Source: Candidatus Scalindua sp.
Lineage (GTDB): Bacteria > Planctomycetota > Brocadiia > Brocadiales > Scalinduaceae
DNA length: 41,339 bases
Direction: 5' to 3'
Assembly (NCBI GenBank): GCA_021777035.1
Contig: JAIQZR010000054.1
Location: 1 to 41,339, forward strand
Under the pieces are notes generated by a model, which was not told the DNA's origin, searched no databases, and was given only the letters and a program-made list of their open reading frames with translations. Below, one piece after another: positions 7,147 to 15,199 of this stretch. Position numbers and translations under genes: made by a program. Position 1 is the stretch's first letter. Every line of letters starts with the position of its first letter.

Positions 7147-9375
7147 TTATAAATGGCTATATTTCTTTTTCATTTTCTGCCTTATAAGTTCGGCAATGGT
7201 ATTTACGATAAAAGTTGTTATAAAGAGGAGCAGGGCTGCAAGGAACAGCACTCGGTAAAGTGTTCCTCCTAAAGGGGCCTCCGGTATTTCTACCGCAATA
7301 TTCGCTGCAAGCGCTCTGAAACCATTAAAAAGGTTCCAGTCCATAATAGGAGTATTGCCGGTTGCCATGAGAACAATCATCGTCTCACCTACTGCTCTTC
7401 CAAAACCAAGCATAACGGCAGAGAAAATTGCCGGACTCGCGATAGGAAGGACAATTCTTACGGCTGTCTGCCACGGAACGGCTCCCAGCGCAAGAGATGC
7501 TGATGTGAGGTTATTGGGGACATTGCTCATTGCATCTTCGGATATCGTAAAGATAATCGGTAATACGGCAAATCCCATTGCAAACCCTACAACAACGGCA
7601 TTTCTCTGGTCGTACTGCAGACCCAGAACATCCAGAAACCATTGTCGGTAATCGCCATTGAAAAGGAATGACTCTAATGGCCCTCCAAGATATATAGACG
7701 CTAAAATGGCTGAGATAAAAAACGGGATGAGGAAAATGGCTTCTGTCCCATTACGGTACTTACCTTTTATATAATCGGGAAGGCATTTCCATATACAAAA
7801 TGCTCCAACAATAAAGAGTAAAAGAAGAAATGGCATTATTATAATTGCCGGAAATATCTTCTCCATCAGGGGTGCAAGCCAGAGACCGGCAAGAAATCCA
7901 AGGATAACACTTGGGAGCGCTGCCATAAATTCGATTGAAGGTTTTATAATTTTCTTTAAGGAGTTATGGAGGAATTGAGATGTATATAATGCCGAAAGTA
8001 TTCCAATCGGTATCGCAATAATCAAGGCATAGATAGTGCCCTTAATAGTGCCGAAGATCAGAGGTACAAGTCCAAACTTCGGTTCAAAATCATCAGTTCC
8101 TCCTGTAGACTGCCAGGAGTGCTCAGGTTTTTCATATCCCTCATACCACACTTTCCCAAAGAGGGTTTTAAGAGTCGTCTCAGGGTGAGGATTTGAAATC
8201 TTCCAGTGTGTCAGATGGCCTGCGGTATCGGCCACGAGGATTCCATTTGCTTTTGGTGAATAAGCGATGGCAGTCGGTGTTGCCTTCGATCTCAGGTTTA
8301 AGAGAGTCTGTTCTGACGTGGAGTGTTTCAGGTGGACTGTTCCGTCTGATGCAACAGTTACAAAGCACTTGTTTCTCGTGGATGAAGTTATAGATATTAT
8401 GTCTGATCGGTGTGGTTTAACGCTATGCACATTTTTTAGTGACCATCCTGACGATGCGGTATCATCTCTTACACACATCCATGTGTTTACGCCACCTTTC
8501 CGGTCTCCTGCTATAAGAGAGACATCTCCCAGCAAAAACCCCAGTGATGTTATCGATTCATCAGACACCTTTACCTTTTCTTCCAGGAAGGGATTCTCTC
8601 TGTCTCTAGCGTTTATATGGAGCACCTCTCCATGTTCAGTTCCAACATAGAGGTTCTCCATAAAGTAATCAATTGCCAGTGATGTTACCGGTAATTCTTT
8701 TCTCTGTTCTTTTAATTCATCAGATTTTGTCTGCTCCAGTAGGGCGGTAATATCCGTTACTATTTCACTTCTTTTCTCTCCACCAAAAAGATTTTCTTCT
8801 ATCTCTGTTGATTTCAGGATAAGCTTACCATCTTCCGTATAAAAAACGGTAGCAGTTGTTTCCTCATCACTCTTTGAGGTAATATATTGTATCCATTTGC
8901 CTTCTTCACCGGCAAAGCTAACTTCTTCATCAGAGACTTCAGGGGTAATAACTCTTACATCATCTTCATAGGATACGGAGAAATTAATATTTATCGTCAA
9001 GATTCTGCCATCTTTTGTTCCAATAATAATGCGGCCTTTGTCTTCACATACCGCAGTGATTACCGTATCTCCGATTCCTTTAATACCATGCGTCTTTATC
9101 ACTTTACCGTCTGAAAGAGAGATAAAATCAATATTACCATCGTCATAGACTGCGTAGGCAATCTCCTGATATTCATCGAGACCGACCGAAACTGCCTTTC
9201 CACTCAATGAACAGGTATTTTTCCCCAATACCCTGGCACCCCTTACGAGAGGGAAAACCTCCAGGAAGATAAATACAAATAGAGCAAGGATAACAAGTAT
9301 AACAGCCGCACCACCGAAGGTAATACTCCAGTGGGCGGCTCTGTCAACAACTCTTCTTTTATTTAAGGTTTTCAT
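7147..9375 (-). CDS. pstC: Phosphate ABC transporter permease PstC with large extracytoplasmic domain
   Basis: This 742-residue protein has an N-terminal membrane helix (about residues 20-43) and about 390 residues of beta-rich sequence with repeated blocks ending in patterns such as DGTVHLKH, DGRILTI and GEVLHINA, suggestive of a WD40-like propeller. The six-helix permease core follows from about residue 440, with the coupling loop SASLALGAVPWQTAVRIVLP. Enteric PstC has about 320 residues and lacks the large domain, but long forms paired with long PstA are known in other bacteria. The extra domain probably sits outside the membrane near PstS. It begins 9 bases after pstS. Confidence 0.93.
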   Translation of the reverse strand: MKTLNKRRVVDRAAHWSITFGGAAVILVILALFVFIFLEVFPLVRGARVLGKNTCSLSGKAVSVGLDEYQEIAYAVYDDGNIDFISLSDGKVIKTHGIKGIGDTVITAVCEDKGRIIIGTKDGRILTININFSVSYEDDVRVITPEVSDEEVSFAGEEGKWIQYITSKSDEETTATVFYTEDGKLILKSTEIEENLFGGEKRSEIVTDITALLEQTKSDELKEQRKELPVTSLAIDYFMENLYVGTEHGEVLHINARDRENPFLEEKVKVSDESITSLGFLLGDVSLIAGDRKGGVNTWMCVRDDTASSGWSLKNVHSVKPHRSDIISITSSTRNKCFVTVASDGTVHLKHSTSEQTLLNLRSKATPTAIAYSPKANGILVADTAGHLTHWKISNPHPETTLKTLFGKVWYEGYEKPEHSWQSTGGTDDFEPKFGLVPLIFGTIKGTIYALIIAIPIGILSALYTSQFLHNSLKKIIKPSIEFMAALPSVILGFLAGLWLAPLMEKIFPAIIIMPFLLLLFIVGAFCIWKCLPDYIKGKYRNGTEAIFLIPFFISAILASIYLGGPLESFLFNGDYRQWFLDVLGLQYDQRNAVVVGFAMGFAVLPIIFTISEDAMSNVPNNLTSASLALGAVPWQTAVRIVLPIASPAIFSAVMLGFGRAVGETMIVLMATGNTPIMDWNLFNGFRALAANIAVEIPEAPLGGTLYRVLFLAALLLFITTFIVNTIAELIRQKMKKKYSHL

Positions 9376-9384
9376 AATTATAAA

Positions 9385-10356
9385 CTACTTTATTTTTCCC
9401 AGTTCCTCTTCAATAACTGAAGCAGGTAATGGTATATAACCGTCTTTTATAACGACTCCCTGTCCTTCCTTGCTTAAAATGTATTTCACAAACTCCAATA
9501 TCAGAGGGTCAAGCGGCTTGCCCGGCTTTTTATTAATATAGACGTAGAGAAACCTTGCCAATGGATATGAACCATCTAAAACGTTTTCTATTACTGCCTC
9601 TTTATATGAGTTGCCTTTCTTAACAAGAGGTACTGCGCGTACACCGGAGGTTTTGTACCCGATACCACTGTATCCTATTCCGAACCTGTCCTCGGTTACT
9701 CCCTGCACAACAGATGCTGAACCGGGCTGTTCTTTGACGGTGTTCTTGTAATCTCCTTTAAAAAGCGCCTTTTTCTTGAAGTAGCCATATGTTCCGGATG
9801 CGGAATTACGTCCATAAAGGCTTATGGGCCTGTTTCCCCATTCTCCTGCTAATCCTACCTTTCCCCACGTTGTAATATCCTCTCTGTACCCGCTTTTTCT
9901 GGTTTTTGAGAAGATGGCATCCACCTGAGAAAAATTCAGACCTTTTATAGGATTGTCCTTGTTTACGTATACCGCCAGCGCGTCAAGAGAGGTCCTTATC
10001 TGTGTCGGCTTGTAACCGTATCTCCTCTCAAAATCATCCATTTCAGTTGGTTTCATTGCTCTGCTCATTGGACCTATCTGAGCAGTACCCAGGATAATGG
10101 CAGGTGGGGCTGTTGAAGAGCCTTTACCTTCTATCTGGACCTTTACATTAGGGTATAAGCGGTTAAACCCTTCAGCCCAGAATGTCATCAGGTTATTCAT
10201 AGTATCAGAACCTATACTGTTCAGGTTTCCGGAAACACCACCAACCTTGGTATAAGGTTTAATAGCGGAATCAACTTCTACCGCCTGTCCGTTAGTGGTT
10301 ATACCTGTCATACACAAGCTGAAGAAAATCACTGCAAGAATTAATCTGTTCATCAT
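9385..10356 (-). CDS. pstS: Periplasmic phosphate-binding protein PstS
   Basis: A 323-residue PstS-type solute-binding protein. A signal peptide (residues 1 to about 25, ending GQAVEV) is followed by GNLNSIGSDTMNNLM, GKGSSTAPPAI, GPMSRAMKPTE and GRNSASGTYGYFKKKAL, the loops that bind phosphate in this family. It delivers phosphate to PstC/PstA. A strong AAGGAGGT lies 9 bases before the chosen ATG. No lipobox is evident, so it is likely soluble in the periplasm. It lies directly upstream of pstC and downstream of the three-repeat protein. Confidence 0.95.
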   Translation of the reverse strand: MMNRLILAVIFFSLCMTGITTNGQAVEVDSAIKPYTKVGGVSGNLNSIGSDTMNNLMTFWAEGFNRLYPNVKVQIEGKGSSTAPPAIILGTAQIGPMSRAMKPTEMDDFERRYGYKPTQIRTSLDALAVYVNKDNPIKGLNFSQVDAIFSKTRKSGYREDITTWGKVGLAGEWGNRPISLYGRNSASGTYGYFKKKALFKGDYKNTVKEQPGSASVVQGVTEDRFGIGYSGIGYKTSGVRAVPLVKKGNSYKEAVIENVLDGSYPLARFLYVYINKKPGKPLDPLILEFVKYILSKEGQGVVIKDGYIPLPASVIEEELGKIK

Positions 10357-10383
10357 AACTATTGTACCTCCTTAGCGTTAAAA

Positions 10384-11136
10384 TTATTTTCCCCTGATAT
10401 TCCGTTTCTCATATTTTGTCACCGCTTCATCAGCATCAAAGATTACTGTTTCACCATTCGGTCCATATCCTATCTTGATAATACATTTACCCGTTTCACC
10501 TGTGTTCTTAAAGCTGTCCATTCGCTCATGCGAAGTAAAAACATAAACTCTGCCATCTTTTCTCGTTTCACTATAATCACCCTGGTAATTATCTTTTTTC
10601 CCGGATGTAGAGGTAAATACTTTTTTATGGCGTATTTCATACTCCTTAATGGCATCACGCGAATCAAACATAACCGTCTTACCGTCTGCTCCATATCCTA
10701 TCTTCGCGATGAAATCCTTTCCCATCTCACCGGATTTGTCAAAACCTGCCTTGCGTTCTGGAGAGGTGAATACATATATCCTTCCATCTTTTTCAAACTC
10801 CTTATAAGCCTGAATTTTAAGATCGTCAAGTGCCTGCTTTATCTGGTTAGAATCATAATTATAGACCGCATTATCGGAATCAAAGACGACGGTTTCACCA
10901 TTCGGCCCGTATCCTATCTTGATAATGCCCTTGCCCAGTTCACCTGATTTCTTAAAATCATCCATTCTGGTGAGCGAACTGAATACATATACTCTGCCGT
11001 CTTTCCTGATCTCTTGATATGTTGTTTTGCCTTTTGATTCACTATAGGCATTTGTACAGATAAAAGCACAAATTAACAGACTAAAACAACACATTGTTAT
11101 GAGAGAATTAAGAGGCTTTCTCGTCAATGTTACCAT
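10384..11136 (-). CDS. Secreted protein of three about 50-residue repeats, function unknown
   Basis: A 250-residue protein with a signal peptide (residues 1 to about 31) and three copies of one unit at about residues 45-94, 116-167 and 192-242. Each unit reads KDGRxYVF(T/S)S, then R, F, SGE or TGE, GK, KIGYGxxGxTVxFD, then an acidic helix. I do not recognise a named family. The strict repetition and even spacing suggest a ligand-binding or structural bead. It has a strong AAGGAGG site and ends 27 bases before pstS, so it is probably co-transcribed with the phosphate operon. A role in phosphate capture is therefore a reasonable inference, not a demonstrated one. Confidence 0.85.
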   Translation of the reverse strand: MVTLTRKPLNSLITMCCFSLLICAFICTNAYSESKGKTTYQEIRKDGRVYVFSSLTRMDDFKKSGELGKGIIKIGYGPNGETVVFDSDNAVYNYDSNQIKQALDDLKIQAYKEFEKDGRIYVFTSPERKAGFDKSGEMGKDFIAKIGYGADGKTVMFDSRDAIKEYEIRHKKVFTSTSGKKDNYQGDYSETRKDGRVYVFTSHERMDSFKNTGETGKCIIKIGYGPNGETVIFDADEAVTKYEKRNIRGK

Positions 11137-11236
11137 TCTTTTTATTCCTCCTTCAAAGTTTTGATATTAATACGAAAATATCAGCAGCTACATTACTTAA
11201 TTCTTAGAAATTATTAACACTGCCTTTATGAAAGAA

Positions 11237-11277
11237 CCTGCCAGGCAGGCCGGAAAGAGACTTGGGAGACCGTCTCT
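11237..11277. repeat. Two short hairpins between the porin and the repeat-protein gene
   Basis: CCTGCCAGGCAGG (11237-11249) is a perfect dyad, and AGAGAC...GTCTCT (11256-11277) forms a second stem. They lie in the 288-base gap downstream of the porin gene (minus sense) and upstream of the repeat-protein gene. They could act as a weak terminator or processing site that lets the porin and the pst genes be expressed at different levels. No long T-tract follows either stem. The rest of the gap shows no convincing gene. Confidence 0.35.
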
Positions 11278-11424
11278 TATTATATGTGCTTATTCTGTTG
11301 TTGTATTAATGAACGCCATTTTCCTGGGGAGGATTTTGACTAAATATAATACTTTTAAGTTAATTAACAGAACTACAAACCGACCTGCCCTGATATTCAA
11401 TCATATGCTTAAACTATAACAGCC

Positions 11425-12873
11425 CTAAAATGCCAACTGGTACTGCAGGCGGTAAGTGTTGTCTATATCATCTGATCGGCTAACTGAATTTGGCAGTTCA
11501 TTGTCCTGACGGATCCAGTTAAACTGCAGCTTATTGTCGTGAGTCCCGTTAATGAACCAGTTCACACCTAAAGAGATCTCTCTTACAGCGTCTTCATCTC
11601 TTTCATCATCAAAGTCTACGAGCGAATACCGGCCTGCTAACTCAACCTTCTTTGGCATAATGAAATATCCTCCCTGTACAAAGAAGCCCCTGTCAATGAT
11701 GACACCAGAACCAACGGAGTCAATATTGTTGGCGCGGATATCATCAAACTTCCTCCAGTATGCCTCTGCGCTGGTTGAGAAACCCCTGTATTTAAGACCA
11801 TATTCGGCAACAACGCTGGTCCGGTTTACTTCCTTAAGTGTAACACCGGTACCAACGGGGGGATCCAGATCAATCGTAGTACTACTAAACCTTTCTCTAT
11901 CCGCGGCGCCGTCATATGCTATGGCGGCTGACAGGTGGGCAATTGGTTTTTCTGAAAAATTGATGTCGCTCTCAACCTCTCCTATACCCTTTCCATACGC
12001 GCCAAACGGGTTCCAGGAGACCCTTGCTATGTAGAGCATTTCGTTGTTGCCGTTCGAGCTCTGGTTCCTGGCGTTACCGTTAAACATTCCTGTGTAATAC
12101 TCAAACTTTTTATTAAACAGCTTGCCGTGCAGCATTACACCGATCTGCCGATCCATGGTAAACTCATCCTGTGAGCTGGCGCGGTCTATCATCTGCTGGT
12201 TCTGAGAAGAAACCACACGCTGTCTGTTCCAAGGAACCTTCCACTGTCCGAATTGGATAGATGCGGCAGGGTTCTTGTTCCATGATGCCCAGAAGTCGTA
12301 CAGCTCTACGGCCTTGCTCTTGTCCACGGTGCCTGTAGAGGCGAGTGCCAGCTCTATCTTATATTTAAAGTATTTGTACGCATAACCGGAAAATTTTACA
12401 CGTGCCCGGCGTATCCTGAATGAACTGTCATCCTGTTGTTCATCAGAGTCATGTATATTGTCTCTATCCTCATAGCTATATCGAAACTGGATCCTTCCGT
12501 TTATCTTCATGGTGAAGTTTTTGTCCTGTGTCTCAAAGAAAAATCCCTTCTTGTAGCCTAACTTTGGACGCTTCATAATCTCTGCCCACATCCCCTTGCC
12601 TTCACCCTTTTGTAAATATTCGTCAACCCTCTTCCCAATTACTTCGTCATCTATAGGAACTACATATGATTTAGAAATATCCTCCTGCATCTCTATCTTG
12701 CCCTTCAGGTTGTTAATCATTCCCTGCTGCTTCTGCATCATCTCTTCCATCTTCTTCAATTGCCATTGTAAATCATCTCTTTCTTGAGCAGTTACATCCT
12801 TTATCGGCTCAAATAATAGACTCATGGTCAAAATAGCAATTACCATAAAACACGTTGTCAGAAATATTCTCAC
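11425..12873 (-). CDS. OprP/OprO-like phosphate-selective porin
   Basis: A 482-residue outer-membrane porin of the Porin_O_P family. It has a signal peptide ending near VTAQ (about residue 30), then a coiled coil (WQLKKMEEMMQKQQGMINNL), and from about residue 115 a beta-barrel with the family's FRIRRARVKFSGYAYKYFKYKIEL segment. The C-terminus ends in phenylalanine (YQLAF), the outer-membrane assembly signal. Family members import phosphate or other anions under starvation. Its position at the head of the pst block fits that. The leader upstream has a TATACT-like -10, but no obvious Pho box was found. Confidence 0.92.
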   Translation of the reverse strand: MRIFLTTCFMVIAILTMSLLFEPIKDVTAQERDDLQWQLKKMEEMMQKQQGMINNLKGKIEMQEDISKSYVVPIDDEVIGKRVDEYLQKGEGKGMWAEIMKRPKLGYKKGFFFETQDKNFTMKINGRIQFRYSYEDRDNIHDSDEQQDDSSFRIRRARVKFSGYAYKYFKYKIELALASTGTVDKSKAVELYDFWASWNKNPAASIQFGQWKVPWNRQRVVSSQNQQMIDRASSQDEFTMDRQIGVMLHGKLFNKKFEYYTGMFNGNARNQSSNGNNEMLYIARVSWNPFGAYGKGIGEVESDINFSEKPIAHLSAAIAYDGAADRERFSSTTIDLDPPVGTGVTLKEVNRTSVVAEYGLKYRGFSTSAEAYWRKFDDIRANNIDSVGSGVIIDRGFFVQGGYFIMPKKVELAGRYSLVDFDDERDEDAVREISLGVNWFINGTHDNKLQFNWIRQDNELPNSVSRSDDIDNTYRLQYQLAF

Positions 12874-13053
12874 GTTTGCTCTCCTTTTCTCTGATATTTC
12901 TGCCAGTTGACTGGACAGTATATAGGTATTAAAAGTTTTTTTACTCCTTCGGTTATCCGATCGGTAGTGTTACATTTGTCTGCCAATACATCCTTTCAGT
13001 TCTATTGATTGAAGTAGTATTTATAGAAAATATAAATAACTATTAAATAGTGT

Positions 13054-13239
13054 CTATTTTGACTTTTGATCATTAAATCTGAACTTTTCAGTCTTATCGA
13101 TTTGTACAACTCTGCCATCCTGTACTGTTATTTGAATGTAACCGTATTTAATACCTTTTATTAATTCTGCCATTATCGGGATGGTTTGTCGTACGCTTTC
13201 CTCGTAAGAAATTTTCTTAATATTTTTGGTCGATTCCAT
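13054..13239 (-). CDS. YezD-family (DUF2292) small protein
   Basis: A protein of about 61 residues whose C-terminal half, LIKGIKYGYIQITVQDGRVV followed by QIDKTEKFR, is the DUF2292/YezD signature. Function is not established. In other bacteria such genes often lie near sulfur- or phosphate-assimilation genes. Start codons are ambiguous: ATG at 13239 (MESTKNIKK) is best placed after GAGG, but ATG at 13245 and TTG at 13251 are in frame. One copy of the 38-bp TTAAC-box motif lies about 70 bases upstream. Confidence 0.82.
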   Translation of the reverse strand: MESTKNIKKISYEESVRQTIPIMAELIKGIKYGYIQITVQDGRVVQIDKTEKFRFNDQKSK

Positions 13240-13310
13240 TGTCATCCTCAATTTCTGAAGTATTCAATAAGGTCAGACTTTGCTACTGGAGTGGATAATA
13301 CTTATGTAAT

Positions 13311-13348
13311 GTTAACTAAGTATAAGGAAAGTGTTAATTTTTGGTTAA
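13311..13348 (-). promoter_or_regulatory. 38-bp TTAAC-box motif, copy A (upstream of yezD)
   Basis: Read on the minus strand it is TTAACC, AAAAATTAACACTTTCCT, TATACT, TAGTTAAC. TTAAC half-sites start at offsets 0, 11 and 33, that is, on one face of the helix. TTAACC and TATACT are 18 bases apart, as -35/-10-like elements would be. Copies B (14794-14831) and C (27279-27316) have the same length and layout. A promoter with an overlapping operator is the simplest reading. Confidence 0.6.
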
Positions 13349-13505
13349 TTTTATAAATTAATTAATTATTGGCTTAAGGCATCATGAGGGCAGATGTTAC
13401 GCTAATATTTTTAAATAAAAAACTCAATTTAAGTATTAATATGAACGGTAAATGGTTCACTTTCATGCCGATAATAGGAGCATATAATGGTTAGTGGAGT
13501 TGGTA

Positions 13506-14282
13506 TTATTGTCCATTAATGTTGTTAATTGCTACTTCCTGTCGTTGGAATACTTCAATGGGTAACTCTATGAGGAATGTTGCCCCGTTACATACTGAGT
13601 TGTCCAGTCTGATCCTACCGCCGTGCTGCGTAACAAATAAATGAGCATTGTATAAACCAAGACCATCGCCTTTCTTTGTCCTTTCCGAACACATTTCTGT
13701 GTGACCGAAACGCTTGAAACTTTTGTCCTGCATCTCCACCGGTATGCCGGGGCCAGTATCTGTAACCTTGAGCAGTACAGTTTCGTCAAACGCCTCCGCA
13801 CTTATCACTACACGCCCGCCTGATGGAGTGAATTTGAGCGCGTTGGACACCAGGTTGTTAAGCACGTGGTAACGCAATCTCTTCATGTCCCATTTTACAA
13901 TCGGTAATTCAGATATAACTAAGACGGACAGATCAATTCCTTTTGCCTTTGCTTCACAGCCAAAGGTTTTTTCTATTCCGACAAGCTCTTTTGCAAGATC
14001 TTCTATTACTTCGAATTCAACGATCTCTTTTCCCGCTTCCATCTTGGCCATGGTTAGTATGTCTTCTATCAGCCCGAACATATCTTCTCCCGAGTCGACG
14101 ATAATCTTGAGCATATCAAGCCATCTTTGATTTTCATTGGTAGCTTCTATTTCTTTCAGCAGGATCCTGGAAAAACCAAGAAGTGCTACCATCGGAGATT
14201 TGAGATCATGGCTGATTGTAGAGAGTATCCTGTTATGTTTTTCTATGATTTCTTTTTCATTGTCAGCTATAGTGGCGTTCAT
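13506..14282 (-). CDS. Soluble sensor histidine kinase
   Basis: A 258-residue kinase with no membrane segment. HisKA is at the start (ISHDLKSPMVALLGF, phospho-acceptor His near residue 25), followed by the N box LNNLVSNALKFTPSGGR, G1 DTGPGIP and G2 GDGLGLYNAH. There is no sensor domain of its own, so it probably receives signals through partner proteins. It lies 46 bases downstream of a single-domain response regulator on the same strand, and the two likely form an operon. The phosphorelay output is unknown, since neither has a DNA-binding domain. Confidence 0.92.
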   Translation of the reverse strand: MNATIADNEKEIIEKHNRILSTISHDLKSPMVALLGFSRILLKEIEATNENQRWLDMLKIIVDSGEDMFGLIEDILTMAKMEAGKEIVEFEVIEDLAKELVGIEKTFGCEAKAKGIDLSVLVISELPIVKWDMKRLRYHVLNNLVSNALKFTPSGGRVVISAEAFDETVLLKVTDTGPGIPVEMQDKSFKRFGHTEMCSERTKKGDGLGLYNAHLFVTQHGGRIRLDNSVCNGATFLIELPIEVFQRQEVAINNINGQ

Positions 14283-14328
14283 TTAATTATCTCTCATATT
14301 ATTTTATTTTAACTGTGGCAAAATATTT

Positions 14329-14697
14329 CTAACCGATTTTTGTCTTGATCTCTTCTATTAATCTTTCTTTTGTGATCTTCTTACTCAAAAAAATAAGGTT
14401 TGAATCCATCTTCAGTAAGTTTTTATAATCACGCCTGGAAGAATTAGACAGAATAATAATTGGAATATCAGCAAATTCCGGTATTCCTTTTACATACAGA
14501 AAGAATGTATCTCCGGTTACCATATCCAGCAGCATATCGAGAATGATAAGATCAGGCAGCTTTTCGTCCAGTCTCTGAAATGCGTCATCTCCATCATATG
14601 CGTGTATAATTTCATAGTCACTATCCTCAAGCATCAGTGTATACAGATCGTGATAACGTTGCTCATCTTCTACTATCATTATGTTTTTTCTCATCAT
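14329..14697 (-). CDS. Single-domain response regulator (CheY-like)
   Basis: A 122-residue receiver domain: acidic pair in IMIVEDEQ, phospho-acceptor Asp in LIILDMLLD, the Ser/Thr switch in ILSNSS, and the conserved lysine in FLSKKIT. There is no output domain. The start at 14697 (MMRKNIM) follows an AAGGAG site. An upstream in-frame ATG at 14733 lies too far from that site. It is paired with the histidine kinase gene downstream. Copy B of the 38-bp TTAAC-box motif lies about 97 bases upstream. Confidence 0.92.
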   Translation of the reverse strand: MMRKNIMIVEDEQRYHDLYTLMLEDSDYEIIHAYDGDDAFQRLDEKLPDLIILDMLLDMVTGDTFFLYVKGIPEFADIPIIILSNSSRRDYKNLLKMDSNLIFLSKKITKERLIEEIKTKIG

Positions 14698-14793
14698 TAA
14701 GGTCTCCTTACTTTTTTCCTTAGCAATTATCATAAAAAAGTATTTGTTGTATTTTTAAAAATGTACAATTTTTGTCTATTGAACACAATAATT

Positions 14794-14831
14794 GTTAATT
14801 AAGAATAAAGGTTTCGTTAATTTTTGGTTAA
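14794..14831 (-). promoter_or_regulatory. 38-bp TTAAC-box motif, copy B (upstream of the response regulator)
   Basis: On the minus strand it reads TTAACC, AAAAATTAACGAAACCTT, TATTCT, TAATTAAC, with the same half-site offsets (0, 11, 33) and 18-base spacing as copies A and C. The conserved parts are the TTAAC boxes and the TAT(A/T)CT element, while the bases between vary. That is the pattern expected of a functional site rather than a simple repeat. Confidence 0.6.
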
Positions 14832-15199
14832 TTATTAGTGGGTTATCATTCAACAAATATAGTTTGAATAGGGATTATCATTTAAACTCTTTGTGGATTT
14901 GGGTATTTTTGATCACATTTTCTGATTGTTTCTATGCACATTCCAAAAAATATTGTTTAAAATTTCAACAATTTGTTTCAGGCTACAGCAAAATTATCTC
15001 CTCTATTTTGGGCGAAAACAAACTTTCTGCACTTTTTCTCGCATAATTAAACAAATCAATCGTAAATTATCGAAAAAAGTAAACTTTTCTAAGGAAATAA
15101 ATGAATATTGTCATTGTTTGCAAAACTGGCATATCCTTCGCTCTTACTTTTCTAGGTTGTAACCAGCACGATATTTAGTGAAAAAGAAGATAAAAATAC
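14832..15199. other. AT-rich intergenic region, no gene seen
   Basis: Between motif copy B and the first receptor there is only AT-rich DNA with short frames lacking ribosome binding sites or protein-like composition. It presumably holds the promoter of the receptor gene. A candidate is listed separately at 15127-15142. Confidence 0.5.
15127..15142 (+). promoter_or_regulatory. Possible sigma-54 promoter
   Basis: TGGCATATCCTTCGCT keeps the critical GG and GC dinucleotides at the correct -24/-12 spacing, with one mismatch in the TTGC element. It would place the transcript start near 15153, about 47 bases before the receptor ATG. A single match of this kind can arise by chance, and no sigma-54 activator is present in the window. 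Confidence 0.25.

Noticed and set aside
11228-11419. 63-codon plus-strand frame in the porin-repeat protein gap
   Set aside because: It begins on a palindrome, has no ribosome binding site and shows no family features.
12899-12918. CTGCCAGTTGACTGGACAG dyad in the porin leader as a Pho box
   Set aside because: It is an inverted, not a direct, repeat and lies within the presumed leader RNA. A binding site is possible, but nothing identifies the protein.
14792-15162. Two overlapping frames of about 80 codons before the first receptor
   Set aside because: They are composed of AT-rich intergenic DNA with biased residues (I, N, F, S) and no start signals, and one overlaps the TTAAC-box motif.
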